Assembly (NCBI RefSeq): GCF_905220365.1
Contig: NC_061129.1
Span: 14,136,803 to 14,200,802, forward strand
Source: Vanessa cardui
Taxonomy: Eukaryota > Arthropoda > Insecta > Lepidoptera > Nymphalidae
DNA length: 64,000 nucleotides
Direction of reading: 5' to 3'
Part shown: positions 33,788 through 46,110 of the stretch, in pieces
How positions within the stretch are numbered: position 1 is the first letter of the stretch
Layout: each line of letters opens with the position of its first letter
Notes under the pieces: generated by a model
Databases searched by the model: none
What the model saw: only the letters and a program-made list of their open reading frames with translations
Told to the model about the DNA's origin: nothing
Program-made: the position numbers and the translations under genes

Positions 33788-34387
33788 AAATAAATAAAAT
33801 TTTAACAAAAAGAAAAACCGACTTCAAACAAAACACTATTTTAAAACAAATGAATATGCACGAAAAAGTAATAAAAATAATTGCGTATTCAACATATTTT
33901 TTAGAGTCTTCCTAAATTAAATGAAATGAAAAATATTAGACTACTTAAAAGTCGATTAACGATTATATCATGTAGTTATAATTATTGTTATATTTGGAGT
34001 CGGTGTCAGCCAATAAAACCCTACAGTATATCTATCAAAAAACAATATGAGAATACTTTAACAAATATGTTTTTTACAAATTACCTTTTACACAATAATA
34101 TACTGGATCAATCAAGGGGCTCGTATCGCTTCTTTCTTTTGATTGTTGGGGCAAGGGCACCGTGGCTGACACCGGCTCCAAATATACCAATAACTATAAC
34201 TACATGATATAATCGTTAATCGACTTTTAAGTAGTCTAATATTTTTCATTTCATTTAATTTAGGAAGACTCTAAAAAATATGTTGAATACGCAATTATTT
34301 TTATTACTTTTTCGTGCATATTCATTTGTTTTAAAATAGTGTTTTGTTTGAAGTCGGTTTTTCTTTTTGTTAAAATTTTATTTATTT
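33788..34387. mobile_element. 600-bp foldback element with 224-bp inverted arms
   Basis: The left arm 33788-34011 and right arm 34164-34387 are reverse complements over 224 bp with three mismatches, all close to the inner end. The spacer is 152 bp. Each arm contains aaaaccgacttcaaaca, a word also seen in the repeats at 29797-29885 and 32655-33130. The open frame at 33926-34207 merely crosses the palindrome. No transposase is present, so it is non-autonomous. Confidence 0.85.
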
Positions 34388-34717
34388 AAGGATCATCGTT
34401 GATACCGTAAGCATTTATTTTCATATACATGTTCATTCATTTATTACAATTTAGTTCTTTATATCCTGTATTTTGGATATATTTAAGCTCATTATAAGAG
34501 ACAATTATTATATAAATTAAATAAGTAATAAAGAATAAAATAAGTTAGATTGTTTTTTTTTTATCGGATTTTTCGTAAAGGCAAAGTTATATTTTTAAGT
34601 AAAAAAAGGCATTGTGTTCCAATATTCGTTGATATGTATTACTTAAAAGTATATAATGAAGTAAAATCATATTCGTATCTTTGTGATGTAGGGACTAGCT
34701 AAAGTTATGTGATAGTA

Positions 34718-35170
34718 TAATAGGGTATTTGACAATGCGAAAAATAAATTGTGAATTATTGTAATCAGTGTAAATTATGAGTTGAAAATGGTTATTTATT
34801 AACGAAACTTGAAAATAATACTTAATTTATTCAAAAATCAGTAAATAAAAATGCTATTTTTCAAACGTTTGTCACGTGACACAAAACACTCCTGATTGGC
34901 TGGGCTTATGATGAAGTAACTTTCTTGTAAACCTTGCTTTTTTAATATATATACCACAGATTAAAATACAGCAAAGTGACGTCACCGACCACATTGCAGC
35001 GCCATATTGTCCAAGTAGCGTTTTCGCGCGTTATTTAAATTTGGAATTTTTAATATGATATTTTTCGGTAAATATGTTCTACAAATAAAAAAAACAACTT
35101 TTACTGGGTTCCTTAACCTCTACTAAATAATATAAAATGGAGTTTAAAAACCAATTAAAATAGCCTATTA
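34718..35170. mobile_element. 453-bp MITE-like element with TA-ended inverted termini
   Basis: The left end taatagggtattt and right end aaatagcctatta are inverted with one mismatch. The outermost TA on each side could be the target-site duplication of a Tc1/mariner-type element. Inside are a perfect palindromic E-box TGTCACGTGACA (34870-34881), a CCAAT word (gattggctggg, 34893) and a perfect CRE palindrome GTGACGTCAC (34976-34985). There is no coding capacity. Confidence 0.55.
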
Positions 35171-35852
35171 CATTACAGTATTCTCTAATCCATATCATTA
35201 TCATCTTGATTTATTCCAATACGATAATACCTTTCCTACCACAGCCCTTTATATGCCACTGCGAATTATTTTTAAGTAAAGGGAGCAGATTTCTCAATAA
35301 ATGGGTCATAGCCGATGAATGTGAATTCAAATCCAAGTAACACTGAAGTATATCTCGGGTTCAACAACGAAAGATCACACCACGAGAAAACTTGCAGTTG
35401 ACTCCTAGAATATTTCTTTAAAAAAAAACAGTAAAACTATAGTATTTTAATTTTATTTTGAAAATCGAATTTAAACTACAACAAATAAAACCTAGATATT
35501 GTGCATATTCCACCATTAAAAATAACTGAGCTGAAATTAAAAAATAAAACAGCAAAAATTGAGTAAATCTGTTAACTCTAATTGAAATGGCCCGCGGTAA
35601 CAGACGGACAAATTGAAATTTAAACTGTAACAACGTTAATCTATGTTTATAATAATATTTCAGACGTGATATTTCATCGGTCAATTAAGGTAATAATGCT
35701 TTGAATGTTCCGACTATTTATTCGACATTACCATTTTAATATATAAACTTTTTTGTATAAAACATTGCGGTTTTGCGTTCATATTAACAAAACCTTACTA
35801 AAAAAATGTAAGTATGTTAATATCATTTTTTAAATAATTATTATATATTTTA

Positions 35853-36030
35853 CTAGATGTTGCCCGCGGCTTCGCTTGCGTTTTGGGGGTTGGTTTTCAT
35901 GTGTAAGTGAATAAAAGTAGTATATGTCCATTATTTGAGTTCAAGTTTGCTTCACAATTTCATCAAATTATTTTCATTGGTTTGGTTATGAAAGAGCTAC
36001 AGACAGACGGACAGAGTTAGATATCAAGTT
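35853..36030 (+). repeat. Dispersed repeat family C
   Basis: actagatgttgcccgcggct through gagctacagacagacggaca. It precedes the SINE at 36096. Confidence 0.65.
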
Positions 36031-36095
36031 GTAATTTTTCAAAAACATTTCTTATGTAAAAATATTGAGGTTATGAAAATAAATTTGAACTGAAA

Positions 36096-36411
36096 TCCTA
36101 GTGGTTAAAACGCATGGTAAGTTTCGGGTTTGAAATTGGTAAATCACTTCTGATCTTTTCAAATCCAGGCACAACAAGCACCACTGATTCATATGCTTAA
36201 TTTGTCTTTATAATTCATCTCGTGCTCAGCGGTGAAAGAAAACATCGTGAAAAAACCTGCATGTGACAAATTTCATAGAAATTCTGCCACATGTGTATTC
36301 CACCAACCCGCACTGGAACAGCATGTCGAAATATGTTCCAAACCTTCTCCTCAAAGGGGGAGCAGGCCTTTAGCTCAGCAGTGGGAATTTGCAGGCTGTT
36401 GTTGTTGTTCT
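36096..36411 (+). mobile_element. tRNA-derived SINE with a damaged head
   Basis: The core and (GTT)n tail are well preserved (gcggtgaaagaaaacatcgt; gcagtgggaatttgcaggct). The tRNA-like head is interrupted by extra sequence between the A and B box regions, so it is unlikely to be transcribed by Pol III. Confidence 0.85.
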
Positions 36412-36734
36412 TATCTTTTATGTGTTAATTCACACCATGCTGGGAGTAAACGTAAAATAACACGGAAACCAGTAAGCAACTGCCGCTGATGCAACGGGTT
36501 AGGAAAAGACTACTACTAAAGAGGCAAACTGTTACAATTCTTTTGTCTATGACAGTTAAAAAAGTACAAAACGATTTTATGCCGTTGTTTAAAATTTAAA
36601 GGGAATCGAAAAAAGTTCAAAGACACATTAAAAAAAATTATAAACCAATATCAAAATGATATTAATAACGATGATGATATTAACACCTACAAATTGTTGG
36701 ACGTAACCAAAATGAAAGCTGTCTGAATTGAATT

Positions 36735-36960
36735 AATATCATAAATTCAGGCAGTTACATTCACACGGCGCCGTGTACAATCAGTGAAACAATTTCATGT
36801 AAATCCAGCCAAGATATACGCGGACAATGACTGTGATTCAGTACGATCTCAGCAATTTCAGCCGCTTACCTGACCATCGGACATTCGGGGCATATGTATT
36901 TAACAGTACTCACGTTTCAACTTACATTCTGAAAGATTTATTTATAAATGGCGGAATGTT
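36735..36960. promoter_or_regulatory. Candidate regulatory island in the gene desert
   Basis: A non-repetitive, GC-richer block with cacggcgccgtg (a 12-bp palindrome near 36764), gaaacaatttcatgtaaatc and attcggggcatatg. There are no frames of note. Confidence 0.22.
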
Positions 36961-37849
36961 ATGCATATTTAATCATTGTTTATTACATGTGTCGAAATGA
37001 GAGATTTGTTTTATCATTTTTTCTTTTTGATTTGATAAAAATTCAAGATATGAGATGTCCGAAATAAAAAATATATTTACAATTCCGGTATGACCTTTTT
37101 ATTTTAGTTTTTTTCACATACGTGTGTATTTTTGTTTTCACGGGCTTAGACAGTAATATCATAATATTTCTGTGTTTTAATTTGAATAACATATCATATC
37201 AGTAAGAAATGTTTTAATTTTAAATTTCATTTGGAACCAATGTCTATGAGGTCTGGTATATGGTAACTCCATACCATCACGAATATCGATAAACTTAAAA
37301 AACTAAACCAAATACAAAATTTACACCAAATCCTTAAAACTGTTTCCAAACAACGAGGAGAAAGAGAGAAGAAATACGCATTAATTATTATAATATTATG
37401 TAAAAAGATATTTAAAATTTAAAATTAAATATATGAAAAGGTCACAAGGAAAGAAAAGTAGGTTTCACTTAATTATTTACTTAAAAGAAATCATTTCGTA
37501 GATATGTGGTGATCAAAATTAAGTTATACATAAATATTATTCATGATCGTTACACCCTTATGATTGATGAAAAAGAACTATTATCTCATATTAAAAAAAA
37601 ACAAAAATGAATATCTACGTAATATTACTCAATAACAATATAAAACACACTTTATAATTGTAAAAAATCTAGTAGTCTAGTATTGTATTTAATTATAGAT
37701 TTTATTATTCTAAATTTCAATTTTAGATCATATGGGTTGCCTGTGAATTTCAGTTGTATATTCATTAAAGTTTATGTGATACGTTTTGTCTCAGTCAGTC
37801 GCAGAACATGATGTATAACCTCATAACGAAAATCTATTGAATGTCCTCA

Positions 37850-38000
37850 AATGGTAAGAGAAGGATCAAAATAGTTTCATATAATTCAGATTCCTTCTCC
37901 ATCGCCGTCCGCTCGGGGCACGGGCCGCACAAACAAATAACTCTACAAAGTAACTTCAGAAATCGCTATGATTGAAGGCCGGGTCTTATTACATGACTCG
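37850..38000. promoter_or_regulatory. Small GC-rich island in the gene desert
   Basis: ccatcgccgtccgctcgggg and cacgggccgcacaaac stand out from the AT-rich flanks. There is no coding potential. Confidence 0.18.
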
Positions 38001-38429
38001 ATAGACGATAGATGACGAGAATCTATCAAATATGTATATATAATTAGGTACTTTTTCTTTCGGGAAAATATACAGATTATAACTATTAGCTAATTATTGA
38101 CTATAGTTGAGTATTTATTTTTATTAATGTTTTTTTTTTGTAACATGTATATTTTACATCCTTTTTTATTTAGCACATTTTGTAGCAGTTGATAATTTAT
38201 AATAACTAATAACATTATAAATAGAGAATAATATTTAAAAACTGTAATAAATATGGACAGATAATTAATGTTAAACGTAGACAACAAAATTATATTTGAC
38301 ATACATTTCAGTGAACGTTCTTTTTTTTAAAATAAATATTTTAATCACAAAGCATACTTTTTATAACAATATATAAAACCTTATTTAATTATTGTTAGAT
38401 ATAAAAAAAGTGTTTATAGAGTAATCATT

Positions 38430-38660
38430 CGTAATGAGAGCCGGCTATCGAATGCCAGTCACGTGCGTCTGTAGCGAGGCACAAAGGACACAAATTTGCA
38501 CGTCGCGGCCCGTTTACGCGACATCTCGCATTCATAGCATTCAACGCGCTGTATGCGAAAAATTGCCATTATGGCGTCGCCCCGGGCGGCCATGACACCC
38601 GCTTTGTTGGAACCGAGTTTTTGTTGTCTATTGTAGAGTGTTTGCGGACTGAGAGTCTTA
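38430..38660. promoter_or_regulatory. GC-rich island with CCATTA site
   Basis: tgccattatggcgtcgcccc (CCATTA core) and gcggccatgacacccgcttt lie in an island crossed by an 84-codon minus frame. That frame looks like chance, being Arg/Cys-scattered with no motif. Confidence 0.25.
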
Positions 38661-39379
38661 AATGAAAATGATTGGCAGTTATAATAAATCGTTTTATTAT
38701 TTAAAACATTCAACGTTTAATAAATTACGTTAAACACTAAGTTGGGTATATAGATAATGTTTTATTTAGGCAAGGATTGTTTGCTTACTATGCAGCATGA
38801 AGAACTTTACATTACCAATTCTATACGTTAAGATCTACGGTACCTTATCGTAACTTACAAGGCAATATCAAGCTATAATGAAAAGTATTGAATCATTATT
38901 AAAAAACTGAGATTACATAGACAATACTCAACTAAGCAGTTTGGTAGATAATGCTCCAAATACTAACTCTACCTAATTAAAAATAAGATTCGAGTATATT
39001 CACCTGTGAAACATTAACTCACATTACTATATTTATACTTTAGATAAACTCTTTATTTGAAGACCGATGATTATGATGAAAATCAAAAACAAAATCTTTG
39101 GTATTCATTATAAAAACATAATTTTCTTCTTACGTAAAAAAAAACTAAATAATAATCTGAAATCTAGTAATTTCTAATAGAAGTAACTAGTGTGAAGTCT
39201 GGTCATAAATAAATAATATAGGTAATAATAAACAAAGAAATACATTCATGGATGTTTAATGTGATTTAAATAACAAAGATTCTGTACATACAGATACAAT
39301 ATATTGTTATCGAGTGTTGTTTTATTGCGATAGATATTATTAACTAGAAATAACAAAAGTCTGAGGTAACGATAACTTT

Positions 39380-39680
39380 TATTTGCTCTGACGTCTACAA
39401 TAATCTTTGGAAAGGAAGCGGTTGACGATCCGATACGATAGTGTCACAAAGAAGCTTATTTCCGCTCCAACTCTGGATATAAAAGACCACATTACATTTT
39501 CTATCACAAAAGAAAATTTGACGCGAATATCAACCTTACGGCTTAGGAAATATGATGGTAAATAATGCGAAACTGAAGCACTGTTTGTCTAGGTGACGTA
39601 GTGAAAATAAAAACTGAACAAATATAGCGATAACGTTTTTGTAAGGGCGCGAGGTCGAGTCAATAACGAATGTAAGTTGA
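39380..39680. promoter_or_regulatory. Mixed-composition island in the gene desert
   Basis: cgatccgatacgatagtgtc, gtctaggtgacgtagtg and gcgcgaggtcgagtcaataa occur in a non-repetitive stretch without frames. Confidence 0.18.
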
Positions 39681-40189
39681 TCTTATAAAATTATTTACAT
39701 TGAACATTTTAATGCCTAAAATATTGTCGCCTCAATGAGTATCAAAATAGAAACAATATAAAACTAATCAATCAACAACAATATAAAAATAATTTTAATT
39801 TTTTGATTATTAAATAATTTCTGATATAATTACCACCAAAAGTTTAAACTAAATACAATAAGTTAAATGAATTAAAAAATATTTCAAAAAATTTTCAAAT
39901 ATTCCTATAAAGATAAAATACGGCTTAAAATTGACATTAAATAAAAATTTGAAGAGGCTAATTTGATGGAGCTAATAAGTAATCACTCATTTTATTTTCA
40001 AATAAATATATATAATCAAAACCAAGACATGTAGGGCCATACATAAGTGGAATATACAAACATTTGATACCAAAATTAGTCTAACACAAACCAACAAAGT
40101 CACCACTGTAACATTAAAACATAGAGTAAATCTAATAAGAACAAATACTTAATTAGATAATCAAACAATTGATGCCAAATAACACATCT

Positions 40190-40430
40190 GCATTATAAAT
40201 CATTGCAAAACGGAAGAGTGCCAGCAAAAACCGACGTAGGGCGATAACAGCAGACAATGTCAGCTAGTGTACTTGACAATGCTTCGTTTGTGACGATTCT
40301 TCGCATAATAGCGGGGTGCAAAACGCTGTAATTTGATAAAGGATCCTTTATTATGAATTGTGGGCGTGTGATTGAGTTACTGCCTATGATTGTTTTGTAT
40401 GTTCTATTACTTGTTTGCTCTTTGCGTTTG
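40190..40430. promoter_or_regulatory. Mixed-composition island in the gene desert
   Basis: ccgacgtagggcgataacag and gcgataacagcagacaatgt, with ACAATG (Sox-type) words at about 40255 and 40276, lie next to a SINE. Confidence 0.2.
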
Positions 40431-40541
40431 TTGATTCTAATTAGCTTATTGTGGTTTTTGATTTCAATGGTAAACCGAATACAAATAAACCTACTAGTAA
40501 GGACCGCTTATGAACTAAATACACACTAAGTACACAAAAAA

Positions 40542-40844
40542 ACACAACAACAGCCTGTAAATTTCCCACTGCTGAGCTAAGGTCTCCTCTCCTTTTGAGA
40601 AAAGGTTTTGGAATATATTCCACCACGCTGTTGTAATTCGGGTTGGTGGAATACACATGTGGCAGAATTTCGATGAAATTAAACACATGAAGATTTCCTC
40701 ATGATGTTTTCCTTCACTGCTGAGCACGAGATGAATTATAAACACAAATTAAGCACACGAATATTCAGCAGTGCTTGCCTGGGTTTGAACCCGAAATCAT
40801 CAGTTAAGATGCACGCGTTCTAAACCACTGGGCCTTCTCGGCTC
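40542..40844 (-). mobile_element. tRNA-derived SINE, minus strand
   Basis: The reverse complement shows the head with taaaccactgggcc (as read on plus), the B box region gggtttgaacccg, the core and a short acaacaacag tail. Confidence 0.85.
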
Positions 40845-40919
40845 TAAAATTGTACAATACATTCAAAAATATTGAAGTGAATTCATAAACATAAAATCAT
40901 TAGGTAAATTACATATGTA

Positions 40920-41100
40920 ATTAGTTGTCGTCCGCGTCTCTAGTGTTGTAGGGGTTGGTCCCTAGGTATTAGCCCTAATAACTTGCATATTTCTTTTCTC
41001 GGAGTTCGAACTTGCTTTACATAAAGTCTTATCAATTTCGGATCAGTATTTTAGCAATGAAAGAACAACAGAAAAATGTAGATTTATATAGATTTTGTAA
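40920..41100 (+). repeat. Dispersed repeat family C, decayed
   Basis: attagttgtcgtccgcgtct and ggagttcgaacttgctttac resemble the other copies. Confidence 0.45.
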
Positions 41101-41689
41101 TTATTTTTCACCTTGCATTATGCAAATCTTCTGTAATACATAATTTAATTGAACAATTGTTCAATTAACAAGTTCAAGTAACTGTATTGAATTTATTATT
41201 TACCATATTAATATATTTATAAGAACGACTTTCCTTTGAAATAATTAAGGTTCAAAAGACAATTTAATATAAAAGACTAAAAAATGACGCAAAATGTTTG
41301 CCATCACTAAGTAGGTTTTATTCACATATTTATCATAATAATGTTTTCAGTCAAGTGTTTTCAGCCACAAAACACGAACACTCTGTATGTAAGGATTTGT
41401 GCAAGCATGCTGCATGTGTTGTCTGTGGTACCAAACACAAATTAGAAACGACATAAAATAAACTATATACATATAGTTTTTCAATCATCCATAATCTATA
41501 CTTCTTTAATCTATACGTATAATAAATTTGGAGTGTCTGTTTTTAATATTAAAATAGCCCTTTTTTTACTCAATGCTATTAAGAAAAAGAAAGTTGATAC
41601 TTATATAATAATATTAGGAAAAAGATATTTAATTTATTACTAGTTTTTACAATCTTAAGTTTTTTTTTTTTTTTTTTATAGCAAGAACC

Positions 41690-41905
41690 CCTCCTCAGGT
41701 GAAGGTGAAGGCCTCCTCTTAAGAAGTCCATTTTTCTTGGTCTTGTGCTATATGCGGCCAGCAGGGGCCAGCAATTTTTATGATATCATCTTCCCATCTC
41801 AGACAAGGTCTGCTTCTGTGGCGCTTGCCCTGTGGGCCCTTCCATTTGGTTACCCTGTCGGTCCATCTCTCGTCCGCTAGTCTCGCAACATGCCCTGCCA
41901 AGCGG
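41690..41905 (-). pseudogene. RTE-type LINE, C-terminal remnant, minus strand
   Basis: On the minus strand 41901-41719 reads AGHVARLADERWTDRVTKWK, then RSRPCLRWEDDIIKIAG and WPHIAQDQEKWTS before a stop, an RTE C-terminus of a different subfamily from 31540. The frame shifts upstream. A poly-T on plus (poly-A on the element strand) adjoins at 41661-41680. Confidence 0.72.
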
Positions 41906-41957
41906 GCACTTTAGCTTTTTTGCAAAGCATAAAGCATCTTTGGCTTTGGTGAGTTTG

Positions 41958-42177
41958 GTGAGGTATGCACGGTATATATACCAAAATAACATTTTTTACC
42001 ATTTCTGTCGGTCTGTCTGTCTGTCTGTTTGTTCCTGTTACTCTGGAACGGCTGGACCAATTTTGACAGGACTTTCACTTTCATATAACTGATATAATAA
42101 GGATTAACTTAGGCTACAATTATATTTTTCTTTGTTTTTTAAATTCAAACGCGTACAAGGTCGCGGGAACAGCTAGT
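41958..42177 (+). repeat. Dispersed repeat family H
   Basis: gtctgtctgtctgtttgttc, ctggaacggctggaccaatt and attcaaacgcgtacaaggtc match the copy at 60098. Confidence 0.65.
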
Positions 42178-42179
42178 AA

Positions 42180-42375
42180 TTTTATAAATGTGAAAGTAAC
42201 GCTGTCTGTCTGTCTGAGTGTCGCTAATTCACGACCAAACCAATCAACCGAATTTGATGAAATTTGTTTTGAAGCAAGCCTGAACTACAAGGAAAGCCAT
42301 AGGCTACTTTTCACCTAACTAATGACACCCAACCCCCTAAAATGCAAGCGAAACCGCGAGCGACAACTAATCAAT
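42180..42375 (-). repeat. Dispersed repeat family C, minus strand
   Basis: tttataaatgtgaaagtaac opens it on plus, ctgtctgtctg lies inside, and gcaagcgaaaccgcgagcga closes it. Confidence 0.6.
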
Positions 42376-42559
42376 GATTGTATTAATTGGTAATACCGTC
42401 CGAATATACAAAAAACATATTGTTTACACAAGTATCATAATAACTTATTAATATCAAGTATTATATATTTAGATATAACATGCTATTTAAAAACGTGTTA
42501 TGCCAATGAAATAATACAATATGTTGATACAAATATGTTATTGAAAAAATTTGACATTC

Positions 42560-42720
42560 TCTTTGAAGGCGGACGGTTCCGCGTGGCTGGGCGCGCCGCG
42601 ATCAACAAAGCCTACAAAGCTTATAAGCATAGCATCCTAATCGGATGAGCGTATAAAAGTCTCACGTCCGTACTCAGTACTTTGTATCTGGTAACTGATA
42701 CAAAGATATCTGAATACATA
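42560..42720 (+). promoter_or_regulatory. Candidate TATA-type core promoter island in the gene desert
   Basis: ggcgcgccgcgatcaa is followed by TATAAAAG at 42652-42659 and a CTCAGTAC initiator-like word with its A at 42676 (spacing 24 bp). A 43-codon frame starts at the ATG near 42767, but it has no recognisable features. Confidence 0.25.
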
Positions 42721-44134
42721 TTTATTCATATTTAGTTTAATATTTTATTGGAATCGTTCGTATGACGATACATAAACGATTCTCGTCTACACTTAAATGT
42801 CAAAGCGTAAAACAGTCCAATGAATTAATTCCTATAAATTTTAAGGAAAACTTAAATTGGTTTGTGAAATTCATCTATAGAATATGTTAATTTTAATGTA
42901 ATTATAGTTTTTAAAAACGCTTCAGTTAAGCAATTATATTAGTTTACGATGCTGCAATTTTTTCATCACGTCACAATTCTTCAAATCTGACCAGAACGTG
43001 ACACTTTTTTTTTTAATTTACATGACAAACACGCAAGTAAACCATCTTAATATAAGTAACGGCTATCCATGGAAATTGTAAGAAATATCTACCATTTAAT
43101 ACGTGGCATCTTGGAAATTTTATAAAGGTATAATTACACTACTAAGTGAACCGCACGAATTTATCGCCGACATCATTATAATTACACCACTATTAATAAA
43201 TAAAATGGCAACATTTATACACATAAATTAATTTCACATTAAACTATAATGGATCTGTATACTATGCAGTCGTCGTAAAATAATGTATGTAATAAAAAAA
43301 AATATTAATCGCAATTTCCAGTATTTCTATTTCCCTGAATCACGCCGAATGGTTCCGTATAAAGTGACCGACACGGTTTGGTGGTTGTGAAAGAGTCCAT
43401 ATCTGAATATAATACCATCTCCCCCGGATTGAAACTCCACTTGGCTTTGAAGTACTACGTGTGGTGAATTTAATAATAGTTAATACAAACATAGAAACAA
43501 ATCTATATATGAACAAAACGCTTAAAAAATAATAGTACCAACCGATTAATGAAATAACAAAGGCAGATGGAACGCTCCTTACATTTATGTGAAGCAAAGT
43601 CAGCGAATACAAAATCAAAAGATTTCATAACCGTAGAAAGCGATTTTTGTTTTTTTTTGTTTATATTCGAATGTTTACTCACTCTAATTCATAATTATTG
43701 GCAGATTAATTAGGGGTTAACACACGCTGTCGTTAGTGTTGCCTGCGCTCCAATTGGAGCCTACACATTATGTACCTATTAGTGACGTCATGTGTGAGTA
43801 TTTAGAAAATAGTATTTAGAAATAATTCAATCACTAAAATTAACAACCACTACTTATAATCATAGTAAGAGATTAGTCGTTAAAAGTGTAAAAAATATTG
43901 AATAACGAATATAATATTCATAGCCGCCCGACTTTGTACGGATGGTAATTATTAATAAAGATTATACAATAAAACTTAAGTACGTATATTAATTTTATAT
44001 TGTTTGTTTATTAATCATTTTTTTTTTCATGTCATATATGAAAAGTATGCATACCCATATAATCCTTTTTTGTGAAACGTGATCAAAATGTACCTATAGA
44101 ATCAAATTTAGATATTTTTACCGATGTAAAAATC
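42721..44134. other. AT-rich spacer in the gene desert
   Basis: No supported gene or repeat apart from the weak frame after the candidate promoter at 42560-42720. Confidence 0.5.
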
Positions 44135-44204
44135 AAAATTCAGGAGACGATCATTTAATTTCCAAGGTTTACTTATCAACCATTAAATCACTAATTTTTT
44201 TTTA
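44135..44204 (-). mobile_element. LINE family A fragment, left part
   Basis: caggagacgatcatttaatt and ccaaggtttacttatcaacc match the family A coding end at 1377-1410. The matching remainder appears at 44515-44548, beyond an inserted element. Confidence 0.55.
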
Positions 44205-44214
44205 ATAAATAAAT

Positions 44215-44480
44215 AAATATGAGACAACATCACATACATTACTCTGATCTCAATGCTGGTGAGCTGGAGAACTTGTGTTATGGAAATCTGAAGTAACGAC
44301 GGCACCACAAACACCCAGACCCAAGACAACATAGAAAACTAATGATAATCTACATCGAACATCGGTCGGGAATCGAACCCGGGACCTCAGAGTGGCGTAC
44401 CCATGAAAATCGTCGTTACTTTTGATTTTCCATAACACAAGTGCTTGAGCTACTTACATTGGGATCAGAGTAATGTATGT
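44215..44480 (-). mobile_element. Family F element with inverted-repeat ends and internal tRNA-like B box
   Basis: About 80-bp arms are inverted: gacaacatcacatacattac on the left pairs with gtaatgtatgtgacgatgtt on the right, and cttgtgttatggaaat pairs with atttt/ccataacacaag. Between them the minus strand carries a B box, GGTTCGATTCCCG (cgggaatcgaacc on plus, near 44370). It interrupts a LINE A fragment. Confidence 0.65.
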
Positions 44481-44514
44481 GACGATGTTCAACATTAAAA
44501 TATTAAAAAAAAAA

Positions 44515-44548
44515 AATTGACGGCAGCATTTTGAACGCTTTTTGTGTT
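44515..44548 (-). mobile_element. LINE family A fragment, right part
   Basis: ggcagcattttgaacgcttt matches family A at 1482-1503 (gcaacagaagcattttgaacgc). It continues the fragment at 44135-44204. Confidence 0.5.
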
Positions 44549-45529
44549 CCTTTCGTAAAATCTCATAATATTGCGCTAACATATAATATATAAACACATT
44601 TTCATCGCTAGACATTTTATTGTTGAATTAATCTGTAAGAACAAATACAGAGCTCACTGCAGAACCCCATCCTGAAATGTCAGTGATATGCAATATTGGC
44701 TATAATAATCATAATGTTTTAAGAATATACATACGCGTCATAATAGCATAAACGGGGTGATGATATTGAACATTAAATGAGTGAGATATGGAGTGAGTTC
44801 TTACAATATAACGCTGCTGATGGGAAACCATATATGGTTATATTGATTTGACTTGGTTTGCTACCCAGAATGTCCCTTTAAATGGGTCTATTGGATAAAT
44901 TTCATGATTGAAATCTAAACTTCATTTTCTTAGATATTAATTCTGATGAGTTGGTCATACGTGGTTGGTTGGTCGTTGGTGGAGGTTATACGCGGTTTTT
45001 TATTTTAGTTTTATTAATATTCGATTGCATGTGTCGTTGACAGTGGAAAGGTTCCTTCGTCAAAAGTCAATCCTGAGTCTAAATAGGTAGACGAACAATT
45101 AAATAGCAACCATGTAAAAATATTAGCCATTCATGATGTTATGTTGTGCTTGTGCTTGTGCTTGTGCGCATTAGCTTCCTCACACTACAATCTAAAACAC
45201 AACCATGCAGGTACCTAGTAAGTTTTTTAATGGTAGAAAACATCGTCAAAATTTTAACTCAGTAGGGTAAGAGGTTTTGGTTCTAAATGCGCTTGCAATA
45301 TTTGACCTTAACTAAAAAACATTGCCAGTTAAATAAATTAAAATGAAATGTTTAAAAAATATTTTATTTTGTTGTTCTAAAAAAAATACGTAATAAAATT
45401 TTCTATGATTTAAAAAGCTAACAAGTATAAGAAAAAATATATTACAACTATTATTTATAAAATAAATCTTCGTATCAGAAATTGTTAAAAAGGTCCGCTA
45501 TTAATATAAACTTTTACAAAGCGAACACT

Positions 45530-45740
45530 GGCCGAAATATTGAAGGTCTACTTCCCGACGAAGTATGCGAAACATAAATAAAAGCGGTAAATAAGAATAA
45601 AATATTGAAAACTGTCATGGCGAGCAGAAAGGCGCGAAACCGAATATCCTCAGGTTTCCGGTCGCCCGCGCGCCAAAATGGCAGAACGGATATTCGTGTA
45701 CCGCCGGCATAGTGCAACGCACCAACATAGACAATATTAG
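45530..45740. promoter_or_regulatory. GC-rich island in the gene desert
   Basis: gtttccggtcgcccgcgcgc and gccaaaatggcagaacgg. The 88-codon minus frame (45780-45514) is hydrophobic in the middle but has no homologue I recognise, so I treat it as non-coding. Confidence 0.22.
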
Positions 45741-45949
45741 TAATATGAAACTTGTGGGTATTTATAAATTTATATATCATAGTTTATAAAATAAGTACTT
45801 AAAAACATATATCCTATGAGTTGTGATTCTATATATAGCAATATAAATATAAGTAATATAAACCTAGTTACGAATACACATTTTTCAATAATAAAATTCT
45901 CTTATTACTTTACGTTGTAATGTATATCGCCTACTGATTTGATGGTATT

Positions 45950-46110
45950 TTAGAGGTGTCTCACCTTGATCACCTGTAGACATCAAGTGTTAGGTATATA
46001 AATACTGGGAATTCAAACATGCTTCATAACAATTTTCATCAAATTCGATTCAGTGACTTGGCCAGATAGTCACAGCTCCTTTCGCATTAATATATTAGTA
46101 TAGATATGAA
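45950..46110 (+). repeat. Dispersed repeat family C, decayed
   Basis: ggaattcaaacatgcttcat and ttttcatcaaattcgattca match the family middle, and tattagtatagata closes it. Confidence 0.4.

Noticed and set aside
33926..34207. 93-codon ORF
   Set aside because: It runs through one arm and the spacer of the foldback element and has no protein features.
45514..45780. 88-codon minus-strand ORF with a hydrophobic segment
   Set aside because: It crosses a GC-rich island with no family resemblance, splice partners or supporting context.
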